Shown: piece after piece, positions 24,715-41,017 of the stretch
Layout: every line of letters begins with the position of its first letter
How positions within the stretch are numbered: the first letter of the stretch is position 1
NCBI RefSeq assembly: GCF_004217555.1
Contig: NZ_SHKW01000001.1
Coordinates: 4,960,001 to 5,024,000 of the forward strand
Source of the DNA: Edaphobacter modestus
GTDB taxonomy: Bacteria > Acidobacteriota > Terriglobia > Terriglobales > Acidobacteriaceae
Reading direction: 5' to 3'
Length of the DNA: 64,000 nt
Notes under the pieces: generated by a model
The model's database searches: none
What the model was told of the DNA's origin: nothing
The model's input: only the letters and a program-made list of their open reading frames with translations
Translations under genes and position numbers: made by a program

Positions 24715-25425
24715 ATGGCTAGGAAGATCTCGAAGAATCTGGCGAAGGCGCGTGCGCTCGTTGAGCCCCGTCCTTACGTTCTGGCGGACGCGGTTCCGCT
24801 GCTCCAGAAAGCAAAATATGCAAAGTTTGACGAGACCGTCGATCTGACGATGCGTCTGGGCGTAGATCCGCGGCACGCCGACCAGATGGTCCGCGGCACG
24901 GTCGTTCTGCCGCACGGTCTGGGTAAGACCAAGATTGTGGCCGTCATCGCTTCGGGCGACAAGGTTCGCGATGCCGAGGCGGCGGGCGCTGAGTTCTTCG
25001 GCGGCGAAGAGTTGGTGGAGAAGATCCAGAAAGAGGGTTGGACGGCATTTGATGCACTGATCGCGACTCCCGACATGATGAAGTCGGTCGGACGTCTGGG
25101 TAAGGTTCTTGGACCGAAGGGTCTGATGCCGAACCCGAAGACCGGGACGGTGACCACGAACGTGGCCGACGCGGTGAGGGAGATCAAGGCTGGTAAGGTG
25201 GAGTTCCGCACCGATAAGACGGCCCTGGTTCATGTTCCCGTGGGTAAGCTCTCGTTCGATCAGCAGAAGCTGATCGACAACGCGATGACCGTGATTACGA
25301 GCGTCGTGAAGGCGAAGCCTTCCGCTGCAAAGGGGAAGTACATCAAGGGCGTGACGATCAGCTCGACGATGGGACCCGGGATCCAGCTGGACTATGCGGC
25401 GGCTGAGGCTGCAGGCAAGGCGTAA
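24715..25425 (+). CDS. rplA: 50S ribosomal protein L1
   Basis: Primary 23S rRNA-binding protein of the L1 stalk, also a translational repressor in many bacteria. The product is 236 residues, normal length, from ATG 24715 with GAGGAAAG upstream. Typical sequence includes KFDETVDLTMRLGVDPRHAD, VRGTVVLPHGLGK, the GPKGLMPNPKTGTVT loop, and EFRTDKTALVHVPVGKLSF. rplK, which usually precedes rplA, is not here: the gene upstream is an unrelated Uma2 protein. rplJ follows after 87 bp. Confidence 0.97.
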   Translation: MARKISKNLAKARALVEPRPYVLADAVPLLQKAKYAKFDETVDLTMRLGVDPRHADQMVRGTVVLPHGLGKTKIVAVIASGDKVRDAEAAGAEFFGGEELVEKIQKEGWTAFDALIATPDMMKSVGRLGKVLGPKGLMPNPKTGTVTTNVADAVREIKAGKVEFRTDKTALVHVPVGKLSFDQQKLIDNAMTVITSVVKAKPSAAKGKYIKGVTISSTMGPGIQLDYAAAEAAGKA

Positions 25426-25512
25426 TCGCCGGTTCGATTTTGAGAGTTTGTCGCGACAGGCGACGCACAATTTCAGCTAGCAAATGAGGCTAGCAGTGAA
25501 GGCTAGGATTTT

Positions 25513-26214
25513 ATGGCACTGTCCAGATCACAGAAGTCGGATAAGGTAAAGAAGCTTGCGAGCGAGCTGGAGACCTCGACCTCGGCCATTATCGGTACGT
25601 TTACCGGGCTGACGGCGGAGAAGGACTTCAACCTGCGCAAGGTGGTTCGCGCGGTCGGCGGAAGCTACCACGTGGTGAAGAATAAGCTGGCCCAGCGTTC
25701 GGCTGAGGGCACGAAGATCGAGGCGGCGCTGAAGGGGCTCAAGGGCGTCAATTCTGTGGCCTATACCTCGGGCGATCCGGTGGCGTTGGCCAAGGCTCTC
25801 TCGACCTGGGTAAAGGACAACTCGGAGTTCACCTTCAAGCTGGGCATCGTGGATGGCAAGGTGATCAATATTCAGGAGATCACCGAGCTGGCGAACATGC
25901 CGGGCAAGGATGAGCTGTTCTCGAAGCTGCTGTTCCTGATCAATGCCCCGGCGCAGCGTCTGGCGACGGTGATCAATGCGACCGGACGCGATCTGGCCGT
26001 GGTGATCAACCAGGGCGTCGAGAAGGAGAAGTTTTCGGGATCGGCTCCTGCGGCCAGCGCGGAAGCTCCGGCAGCTGAGGCGGCTACCGAGGTTGCGGCG
26101 GCGCATGTTGAGGAGTCAGCGGCTGGCGAGCAGCCTTCGGGGGCAGCGCAGCCGGAGAATGCGACGGCATCACAGGCTGGCGAGGCAGAGGGTTCGGAGC
26201 CTGTTGAGGGGTAA
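25513..26214 (+). CDS. rplJ: 50S ribosomal protein L10 with C-terminal extension
   Basis: Base of the ribosomal stalk that anchors L7/L12 dimers. It has 233 residues, about 60 more than the common 165-175. The core is recognisable from SQKSDKVKKLASELETSTSAIIG through HVVKNKLAQRSAEG and the helix that docks L12 (about 140-172, LINAPAQRLATVINATGRDLAVVINQ). After about residue 175 the tail is low-complexity, rich in Ala, Glu, Ser and Pro. The tail is in frame with no interruption, so it is a real extension, not a frameshift. rplL follows after 135 bp. Confidence 0.95.
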   Translation: MALSRSQKSDKVKKLASELETSTSAIIGTFTGLTAEKDFNLRKVVRAVGGSYHVVKNKLAQRSAEGTKIEAALKGLKGVNSVAYTSGDPVALAKALSTWVKDNSEFTFKLGIVDGKVINIQEITELANMPGKDELFSKLLFLINAPAQRLATVINATGRDLAVVINQGVEKEKFSGSAPAASAEAPAAEAATEVAAAHVEESAAGEQPSGAAQPENATASQAGEAEGSEPVEG

Positions 26215-26349
26215 ACGGTTTCGTCTGGTCTTGTTCGGGTGCGCTGGTCTGGGCGCAACGGAAACCCGGAAGGGGCTGGGCAACCGGAGCGGAGTAGAGC
26301 TTCGGAGAAGTAATCGGCAGTACAAGTTCAGAAGGTATTGGAGAGAAAA

Positions 26350-26727
26350 ATGGCGGACATTCAGCAGTTGGAAGATTCGATCGTTAGCCTGAGCCTGCTC
26401 GAGGCTTCGGCTCTGGTAAAGAAGCTTGAAGAGCGTCTTGGCGTCTCGGCCGCAGCGGCAGCTGTGGCGGCTCCGGCAGCGGGCGGCGGTGCGGCAGCAG
26501 CGGCCCCGGTCGAAGAGAAGACCGAGTTCACCGTGATCCTGAAGGACGCGGGCGCGAACAAGATCAACACCATCAAGGCTGTACGCGAAGTTACCGCCCT
26601 TGGCCTGAAGGAAGCCAAGGATCTGGTGGACGGCGCCCCCAAGCCGTTGAAGGAGAACATCTCGAAGGACGACGCGGCTGCGATCGCGAAGAAGTTCGAG
26701 GGTGTTGCGACGGTCGAGATCAAGTAA
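26350..26727 (+). CDS. rplL: 50S ribosomal protein L7/L12
   Basis: Mobile stalk protein that recruits translation factors. It is 125 residues from ATG 26350 (GGAGAG just upstream); an in-frame TTG at 26338 is less likely. The layout is an N-terminal dimerisation helix pair (LEDSIVSLSLLEASALVKKLEE), an Ala/Gly-rich hinge, then the globular domain with EFTVILKDAGANKINTIKAVRE and GLKEAKDLVDGAPKPLKEN. The length and hinge are ordinary. It is followed by a long structured spacer before rpoB. Confidence 0.97.
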   Translation: MADIQQLEDSIVSLSLLEASALVKKLEERLGVSAAAAAVAAPAAGGGAAAAAPVEEKTEFTVILKDAGANKINTIKAVREVTALGLKEAKDLVDGAPKPLKENISKDDAAAIAKKFEGVATVEIK

Positions 26728-27391
26728 TTCTGGGTCAGTTGCACTTCTTGGCGGAACGAGCTATTCTTTATTACTAGAGAAGATTCGTTCCGCCTCGTTG
26801 TGCTAAGCTGGCGGCTCGGTCTGAGCGGCAACGGTGAGATCATAGATATACGGTTGTAATCCGGTCCATCCTCTCGAGGGGAGAGGTTAAGGGGCCGGTC
26901 ATCATGCGTTTCTAGCGGCGGATGTGCATGGTGCCACAGGTTTCAGGCAGACAGCAGCGAATTTGGGGCAAGGCGAGCCTCAAAATGGCGGCAGGCATTC
27001 ATATCATCACGATCGAAATAGTGCACAAGTCGACCTTTGCGCTCGTGGGACACGCTGTCCCTTCGAGCGCTTTGCCGCGTTTTTAGATATTTCGGCTCTG
27101 CATGGCAGAGCTTTAGGCAGAAGCACGCGTTCGTTATAGCAGATTCGAGCCGTATCGAATGAGTTGGACGCTGTGAAAAGTTTTTGAAGTTTCAAAGCAG
27201 GAAGTCGCTGGGTACATGGCGACGAGACATTTTGCGCACGGGCAGGCCGTAATCGAGGACGGCAGAACCCGATGAGACCAGAGGCGCAAGGCAGAACTAA
27301 CCAGGAGAGTCAGGACCGGGACTCTCCCCTTTGAAGGCGATCTATAGGCGCCATCCGAAGGTCCTCGAAGGTAAGTATTCAGGGAGAGAGC
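26728..27391 (+). promoter_or_regulatory. long structured spacer between rplL and rpoB
   Basis: These 664 bp hold no convincing gene but several strong hairpins. (a) A 10-bp stem 26750-26759/26785-26794 (GGCGGAACGA/TCGTTCCGCC) with an inner TTCT/AGAA pairing. (b) CCTCTC/GAGAGG at 26870-26886. (c) A 7+6 bp stem at 27039-27070 (GCGCTCG-GGGACA with TGTCCC-CGAGCGC). (d) GCTCTGC/GCAGAGC with a three-base loop at 27095-27111. (e) An 8-bp stem at 27304-27311/27320-27327 (GGAGAGTC/GACTCTCC), 65 bp before rpoB. In E. coli this junction carries an attenuator and an RNase III site; a similar role here is inference. Confidence 0.6.
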
Positions 27392-31864
<4,473 letters not shown>

Positions 31865-32057
31865 CGCAGTAAGCCTGGGGAGGCTGTACTTGTCCTCCCC
31901 GGGCGCCATTCTCCCGAGTGGCAAGACAATCGAATTCGAGCTTCAGCTTCAGAACTAGCGGCAATGCGATGCGCCGAGAGTCATCGCCGAGAAGATCTAG
32001 CAACCGCAGCAACATGCTGCGCACCTGCAAGCGCAGGAAACAAGGGAGACGCAAAAT

Positions 32058-36248
<4,191 letters not shown>

Positions 36249-36285
36249 GACTACGCGTCCAGCGAAATGCGCTTCGCGCAAAAGC

Positions 36286-36323
36286 AACCAAAAAGGCAGA
36301 GCTTCGGCTCTGCCTTTTTGGTT
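36286..36323 (+). terminator. rho-independent terminator after rpoC
   Basis: A 17-bp perfect stem (36286-36302 with 36307-36323) with a TTCG tetraloop, core GGCAGAGC/GCTCTGCC, followed by five Ts within the descending arm. It lies 38 bp past the stop and marks the end of the rplA-rpoC transcript. Confidence 0.95.
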
Positions 36324-36431
36324 GTTCTTCGAACTTCTTCGAAGTAAGCTGATTCATTCATTTTACAAATGTAACCGTCCGATCATTGCCGTACTATGTT
36401 CTTTACGAAGTCTGTTCTGGCTTGACGACGA

Positions 36432-37502
36432 ATGAGCAAACGTACAGTGGTCGGCTTAAAGCTTAAAAATCTCTGGCAAGCTGTGCGCAAGGTGGTTTAT
36501 GCGCGAGCGACGATCATCTCGGTAGCATGCCTGATCGTTCTGTGCGCCGATCTCGTGTTAGCGTCTCCGGCATCGACAGGCCAGGAACGTTACGATCTAG
36601 GCGGCCCGTGTGAAGACCAACCAAATTTCCGTGTGTCGAAGGAACTTCAAGACGCCGAGAGCGCCCACAAGTGGGACCGAGCTGTCGTGCTGACAAAGGA
36701 GCACATCAGGGCCGACGGGTGCAACATCCCGTATAGATGGTACAGATTAGTCAACGTACTCCTTAGCGCTCATCGGTCCGCAGAAGCATCGAGCGCTCTA
36801 CAAGAGATGGACTCTCGCGGTTTCGACGTCGAACTCGCATTCTTGGGCGAGGATTTCCCGGAAATAGTGAAATTCATCGAGAGCAAAGAATTTGGTGCGT
36901 CCCCCCTGGGATTGAAAATGAGGCGCCTTGAGAACATATCGGATGAGAGGCGCATCAAGTTTCAGGAAGCGCTGAGTCGGATGCCTGCCAGTGAAAAGCC
37001 GCCGGACAATTACATTGCCAAGGGCGCTTGTCCTTTTGAGTGCTGCCGGTATGGCAACTGGACCGTGTTGGAAGACACGGACTTGGTTTCTAGCCCAGGC
37101 AGCAGCCGCGTGGTCGGCAGAACCAGGAAAGGAAGTCGTGCATTTGGTCTCACGGGCGAGGTGCATCTGAGGCCCGAGCCCGTTGTCGTGCTGACTGCAC
37201 CCGAGCCCGATGGCGTGCTGACTGCAGACGAACTGCCAAAGAACAGCATCGCGTTCATCCTCGATAACGTAGGCGAGGGATACGGACACGTGTACACGCG
37301 CGGGAAGGTGATCGTGGTCCAAACGCACTTGAGTTATGCAAAATATTGTTACCGTCCTTCGGAGTCTTGCTGGGGCGAGACGCTTTTGCCGTCGAAGGAA
37401 AGAAAGGAAGCGATCTGGTGGGTGAAGGTTCGACTTCCTGACGGAATCGTGGGATGGACTGACAAGACGAACAATTTCGGTGACAAAGACGGTTGCGCGT
37501 AA
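36432..37502 (+). CDS. unrecognised secreted or membrane-anchored protein
   Basis: A 356-residue protein I do not recognise. A hydrophobic segment at about 26-44 (ATIISVACLIVLCADLVLA) with basic residues before it suggests a signal peptide or N-terminal anchor. The middle (about 65-200) is helical and charged. From about residue 198, GACPFECCRYGNW starts a cysteine-containing part with DTDLVSSPGSSRVVG and a final WWVKVRLPDGIVGWTD; this reads like a bacterial SH3-like domain, a suggestion only. A small internal duplication (VLTAPEPDGVLTADE) is visible. Codon use looks less GC-biased than in the housekeeping neighbours. It lies between the rpoC terminator and an IS3 element, suggesting acquisition. 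Confidence 0.6.
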   Translation: MSKRTVVGLKLKNLWQAVRKVVYARATIISVACLIVLCADLVLASPASTGQERYDLGGPCEDQPNFRVSKELQDAESAHKWDRAVVLTKEHIRADGCNIPYRWYRLVNVLLSAHRSAEASSALQEMDSRGFDVELAFLGEDFPEIVKFIESKEFGASPLGLKMRRLENISDERRIKFQEALSRMPASEKPPDNYIAKGACPFECCRYGNWTVLEDTDLVSSPGSSRVVGRTRKGSRAFGLTGEVHLRPEPVVVLTAPEPDGVLTADELPKNSIAFILDNVGEGYGHVYTRGKVIVVQTHLSYAKYCYRPSESCWGETLLPSKERKEAIWWVKVRLPDGIVGWTDKTNNFGDKDGCA

Positions 37503-37601
37503 TTGAAAGAGAGTCTCAAGTGTCCATTTGAGAGAGCCGGGTGCCCCATACATGACGCAGTCTTATCGCTGGCTTGCCCGATGTTTTGTACCAATGAGGA
37601 G

Positions 37602-38450
37602 TTAGTGTAGCGCGTTTATCTCTGAGTTCAGATAGCCGCCGTCTGGGGTGTGGAGAAGTGGGAAGCGCGTAGCGGTTTCCACTTCTCCATGCCCCTTGCT
37701 TGTTGCGATCATCCGGGCCGCCGGAGCTGGTGGTGTATATCCCAGCGAAGAGTGTGGTCTGACGGTGTTGTAGTGGACGCGCCAGCGTTCTGCCAGCACG
37801 CGAAGCTCTTTGATGGAGTAGAAGATCTCTCCGTTGAGGAACTCATCCCGCAGCTTCGAGTTGAAGCTCTCACAGTAGCCGTTCTCCCAGGGAGAGCCGG
37901 GTTCGATATACAGTGTCTTTGCTCCTGTGTTCGCCAGCCATTTGCGCAGGTCTTTGGCCACGAACTCGGGCCCATTGTCAGAACGTATGTGCTCGGGAAC
38001 TCCTTTCCAGACCATGACGTCAGCCAGAGCGCTGATGACCTTGGCCGAACTCCAGCGCCGTTCGGCCCGTATCAGCAGGCACTCCCGGCTGTGCTCGTCG
38101 ATCAGGTTGAGGATGCGCACACTGCGGCCATCGTGCGTTCGCGCACTCACGAAGTCGTAGCTCCAGACATGGTTCGAGTGTGTCGGCCTGAGCCGCACAC
38201 ACGAGCCATCGTTGAGCCATAACCGCCCTCTCGCCTTCTGCTTCTTTGGTACCTTCAGCCCTTCACGACGCCAGATGCGTTCGACTCGGTCCTTGCCGAC
38301 CTGCCAGCCGGCTCGCTGGAGTAGCGCCGTGATCCGGCGATACCCATAGCGGCCATACTGGCTGGTAAGGGTAACAATGGCCCGAGTCAGAGCATCCTCG
38401 TCTTCACGCTGTGTCGGCCGGTAGCGCTGCGTGCCCCTGGGTTGCCCCAA
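37602..38450 (-). CDS. IS3 family transposase OrfB (integrase catalytic domain)
   Basis: Catalytic part of the IS3 transposase. The ATG-initiated frame is 282 residues, but the frame is open farther upstream (LLSPERRRNAVNRACEHG...) as far as the orfA overlap, so the natural product is the OrfAB fusion. The helix-turn-helix-like HTH_21 region (YGRYGYRRITALLQRAGW) precedes the DDE core: VWSYDFV (Asp99), HIRSDNGPEF (Asp158) and GSPWENGYCESFN (Glu194), with 35 residues between the last two. This is the classical DD(35)E arrangement and is intact. The C-terminal HYNTVRPHSSLGYTPP is typical. Confidence 0.92.
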   Translation of the reverse strand: MGQPRGTQRYRPTQREDEDALTRAIVTLTSQYGRYGYRRITALLQRAGWQVGKDRVERIWRREGLKVPKKQKARGRLWLNDGSCVRLRPTHSNHVWSYDFVSARTHDGRSVRILNLIDEHSRECLLIRAERRWSSAKVISALADVMVWKGVPEHIRSDNGPEFVAKDLRKWLANTGAKTLYIEPGSPWENGYCESFNSKLRDEFLNGEIFYSIKELRVLAERWRVHYNTVRPHSSLGYTPPAPAARMIATSKGHGEVETATRFPLLHTPDGGYLNSEINALH

Positions 38451-38524
38451 CAGAAGGCACGCATGCCGCTCACTGACTCCATGCTCGCAGGCACGGTTGA
38501 CCGCATTGCGCCGTCGTTCAGGGC

Positions 38525-38806
38525 TTAGAAGTTTCCCGAGGCGATGTCCTTCAACACAAGCTTGTCCAGGCTCAACTCAGCGACCAACCGTTTCAGCTTC
38601 GCGTTCTCCTGCTCAAGCTCCTTCAACCGCTTCGCCTGATCCACCTGCAGACCGCCATACTCCTTGCGCCAACGGAAGTACGTCTGCTCCACGATTTCCG
38701 CTTCCTTGCACGCCTGCGCTGTCGTCTTCCCGTTCGCCACTGCCACTTCAATCTGACGGAGCAGGTTCACCACCTGCTCTGGCTGATACCTCTTACCTCG
38801 TGCCAT
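38525..38806 (-). CDS. IS3 family transposase OrfA (helix-turn-helix protein)
   Basis: A 93-residue DNA-binding protein of the IS. It begins MARGKRYQPEQVVNLLRQIE and has a helix-turn-helix with NGKTTAQACKEAEIVEQTYF. A leucine-zipper-like segment follows (QAKRLKELEQENAKLKRLV), used for multimerisation in IS3 elements. The frame ends in ASGNF after a GGGAAAC heptamer, where the -1 frame of orfB is already open, so it can also be the N-terminal half of the OrfAB transposase. Confidence 0.9.
   Translation of the reverse strand: MARGKRYQPEQVVNLLRQIEVAVANGKTTAQACKEAEIVEQTYFRWRKEYGGLQVDQAKRLKELEQENAKLKRLVAELSLDKLVLKDIASGNF
38531..38537 (-). other. programmed -1 frameshift heptamer in the IS3 element
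   Basis: On the minus strand the heptamer G-GGA-AAC, in the zero frame of orfA (TCG GGA AAC), fits the X-XXY-YYZ rule. It lies two codons before the orfA stop. Slippage by one base back gives ...ASGKLLSPERRR, continuing directly in the orfB frame. Confidence 0.75.
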
Positions 38807-38825
38807 ATGCTCTCCTCGTTCCAGT

Positions 38826-39143
38826 GTGTCTCTTAGTCACTGGTACAAAGCAAGCCGGGCACTCCACAAGCTCATCGCCTCAGTCGAGAGCGGAGAAGAG
38901 GTCATCATCACGCGCACTGGCAAGGCCGCCGTCAAACTGGTGATGGCCACGCGGCCCGCACGCAAATCGCACAAGGACATGTTCGGTTCAGGAATTGGTA
39001 AGCTCTGGATTGCAGAAGACGCATTCTCTCCCAAGACGGATACGCATCTTCAGCAGCTCTTCGAGGGCGAAGATCCTTTGGAAATCAGCGTGTCAAGAGC
39101 TGCACAGATCAAAAAATCATTCTTCCCAGCCGGAAACCACTGA
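38826..39143 (+). CDS. Phd/YefM-type antitoxin, 5' end replaced by IS sequence
   Basis: The frame encodes up to 105 residues. From residue 9 it reads KASRALHKLIASVESGEEVIITRTGKAAVKLV, the typical Phd/YefM fold (the usual start is roughly M..V.LYEAS..L..L). The first residues and the GTG at 38826 come from the end of the IS3 element, so the native start was lost and there is no ribosome-binding site. The C-terminal half contains GKLWIAEDAFSPKTDTHLQ and LFEGEDPLE, as in antitoxins paired with PIN-type toxins. No toxin gene follows; 39144-39433 is non-coding. Likely a silenced orphan. Confidence 0.6.
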   Translation: MSLSHWYKASRALHKLIASVESGEEVIITRTGKAAVKLVMATRPARKSHKDMFGSGIGKLWIAEDAFSPKTDTHLQQLFEGEDPLEISVSRAAQIKKSFFPAGNH

Positions 39144-39238
39144 AAGAAGGCGACTTCGAGCGAGATAAATTTATCTCGGGAAAAGCGCCGATCAGTTTCA
39201 CCCAATTTCGTAAACTGAATACAGCCCCAAAAAGAGAT

Positions 39239-39276
39239 AGAGATAAGGCGCGTCCCACTCTACGGACCTTATCTCT
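39239..39276. terminator. possible terminator hairpin downstream of the antitoxin remnant
   Basis: A 10-bp stem AGAGATAAGG (39239-39248) with CCTTATCTCT (39267-39276), plus an inner three-base pairing. There is no long T-run on either side, so the role is uncertain. The surrounding 39144-39433 carries no gene. Confidence 0.45.
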
Positions 39277-39282
39277 TATGAA

Positions 39283-39366
39283 ATCAATATTTTGATGCCT
39301 AACCCCTTTGAATCGAATATTTTGGCTTGAGGAAATCTCACAAGTGACTCATTCCAAAATATTTAT
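39283..39366. repeat. AT-rich intergenic motif cluster (CAAAATATT family)
   Basis: Contains ATCAATATTTTG at 39283-39294, the exact reverse complement of the paired 12-mer at 7631 and 7661, including the adjoining AACCCCTT/GGGTTAAGGG-like flank. Two variants follow: ATCGAATATTTTGG from 39312 and CAAAATATTTAT at 39355-39366. Confidence 0.5.
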
Positions 39367-39433
39367 CAACTTACAACGGGGAGGGCTGCATGGAAGGCCG
39401 ACTCTGGTCGGCCTTTAGCCGTGGTACAGCTTT

Positions 39434-39874
39434 TTACTGTGCGGTGGTGATGAGGTTGACTTCGAGCTTCACTGGAAACGGTACAGCCTGGTTGCTGACG
39501 GTGCCCGGCGCATAACGATACTGGCTCACTGCATCGAGAACGTTCCTGTCGACCACGGGACCAGCGGACTTGATGATCTTCAGATCCGTGGGCTTGCCGC
39601 TCTTATCGACGACCATGCCAACGGTGACCTCACGGTTTTCGGGGACGTTTGTCCAGGGCGCCAGATCTTCTGAGCTCACGGGGAAGGAGTGAACAAGCTT
39701 GGGGGCAATAACACCGGTAGAGATTCGCAGGGGCTTCAGGGCCGTGGTGCCACGATCTGCGGAAGCGAGTTCCGCGGGGTTGGAGGCAAGTGCGATCTGC
39801 GACGGGGCAGAGTTTGCCTGAGCGTGAAGCAGGATGGGGGAGAGGACGAAAGTAGCCAGAAGCGCTTTACGCAT
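39434..39874 (-). CDS. secreted TonB C-terminal-domain protein
   Basis: A periplasmic protein of about 146 residues. The start at ATG 39874 has GGAG six bases upstream; ATG 39886, four codons earlier, has none. The first about 18 residues (MRKALLATFVLSPILLHA) form a signal peptide. The C-terminal part from about residue 80 reads VTVGMVVDKSGKPTDLKIIKSAG, then VVDRNVLDAVSQYRYAPGT, the TonB_C fold seen in the many TonB-like proteins of Acidobacteria. There is no proline-rich spanning region or energy-transducing transmembrane helix, so it is not a classical TonB. Its partner is unknown. Confidence 0.8.
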   Translation of the reverse strand: MRKALLATFVLSPILLHAQANSAPSQIALASNPAELASADRGTTALKPLRISTGVIAPKLVHSFPVSSEDLAPWTNVPENREVTVGMVVDKSGKPTDLKIIKSAGPVVDRNVLDAVSQYRYAPGTVSNQAVPFPVKLEVNLITTAQ

Positions 39875-40105
39875 AATTTTCTCCATTCAAGTTAGATGTT
39901 CCCGTCACCATTATGGTCAGAATCGATAACGACTGTCAACAATTTTTATCGGTAAGATTTTTCTTCCTGTTTTTCAATAAGTTGCGGGGCGGATGATCGG
40001 CAAAGAGAGGGAAAAATTGCGGTTTGTTTTCTGACGGCAATACGAGGCTTAAGCCTTAGGGTTCAGGTGTTTCGCAGATTTTGAGGGTGTCTGTATGCTT
40101 TCGAG

Positions 40106-40831
40106 ATGAAGAATGTTCTCGTCATCGACGTCGGCGGGACCCACGTCAAGGTCGGATCGACCTCGGAGAGAGTTCCACTCAAGATTCCATCTGGACCTTC
40201 CATGACCGCGAAGCAGATGGCTGACCAGGTAATTCTGGGGACAAGAGGATGGAAATACGACAACATTTCCATTGGCTATCCGGGCCCGGTCGCCCATGAT
40301 CGTCCTCTAGCCGAGCCTCACAATCTCGCTCCCGGATGGATCGACTTTCCGTACCAGACGGTGTTTCAAAAACCGATTCGATTTATAAACGATGCTGCCA
40401 TGCAGGCGCTCGGGGGCTATCGCGGTGGTCGAATGCTCTTCCTGGGAATTGGAACCGGCCTGGGATCGACGATGGTCTTCGATGGTGTCGTCGTCCCTCT
40501 GGAGCTGGCTCACCTGCCTTATCGAAAGGGGAGAACGTACGAAGACTACCTGGGGAACGCTGGACTGGAACTGCGCGGAAAGAAGCGCTGGCGAAGGTCG
40601 GTCCTCGATGTCGTCGAACGATTGAAGAATGCGTTCGTGTGTGAATACGTCCTGCTGGGAGGAGGCAACGCGAAGTTGATGAAGGGGCTTCCACCGCACG
40701 TTATTTTGGGCGCTAACAGCAATGCGATCGAGGGCGGAATACGATTGTGGCAGGCTCCGGAGGAGCTGAAGGTTCCATCGCCGACAACGCGCAATGGGGG
40801 GCAACGCTCCGCAAAAGGAGATCGAGCGTGA
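40106..40831 (+). CDS. ppgK: ROK family kinase, probably polyphosphate glucokinase-like
   Basis: Sugar kinase that likely phosphorylates glucose with polyphosphate or ATP. The product is 241 residues. Phosphate loop 1 is VLVIDVGGTHVKVG at residues 4-17, GYPGPV follows, FINDAAMQALGG carries the catalytic aspartate, and FLGIGTGLGSTM is phosphate loop 2. The ELAHLPYRKGRTYEDYLG stretch matches the PPGK subgroup, which lacks the zinc-binding cysteines of other ROK proteins. The last 15 residues are poorly conserved. Phosphoryl donor preference cannot be decided from sequence. A sensor kinase gene follows in the same direction. Confidence 0.8.
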   Translation: MKNVLVIDVGGTHVKVGSTSERVPLKIPSGPSMTAKQMADQVILGTRGWKYDNISIGYPGPVAHDRPLAEPHNLAPGWIDFPYQTVFQKPIRFINDAAMQALGGYRGGRMLFLGIGTGLGSTMVFDGVVVPLELAHLPYRKGRTYEDYLGNAGLELRGKKRWRRSVLDVVERLKNAFVCEYVLLGGGNAKLMKGLPPHVILGANSNAIEGGIRLWQAPEELKVPSPTTRNGGQRSAKGDRA

Positions 40832-41017
40832 TGCGTTTGACTTGCATCGGCATCTCTTCCGGACGAGGAAGGTAGGTCTTCGAAGGATAGGCCAGCCTGT
40901 CGTATCCCGTACGAAGCCTTTCTCTGCTTTAATCGAAGAACAGTCAGCCGCAGAGGAGGCAAGATCGCCACTCAATCCAGTCTCGACCTTACCCGCGTTG
41001 CTCCGCCCGCCGAGCTG

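Larger units (their letters stand above)
37587..38847 (-). mobile_element. IS3-family insertion sequence (IS407/IS51-like)
   Basis: The element is about 1.26 kb with imperfect terminal inverted repeats: TGTACCAATGA at 37587-37597 and, reading inward from the other end, TGTACCAGTGA at 38847-38837. It carries orfA and orfB on the minus strand, joined by a -1 frameshift site. I see no matching short direct repeats next to the ends, so the flanks may have been altered after insertion. The right end cuts into an antitoxin gene. Subgroup assignment is from the style of the orfA product. Confidence 0.85.

Noticed and set aside
26728..27391. rplL-rpoB spacer searched for a tRNA or a known riboswitch
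   Set aside because: No cloverleaf with a TTC arm and no recognisable riboswitch core. The stems are simple hairpins.
36358..39430. Accessory patch considered as a defence island
   Set aside because: It has only one broken antitoxin and an IS; no nuclease, helicase, methyltransferase or toxin gene is present.
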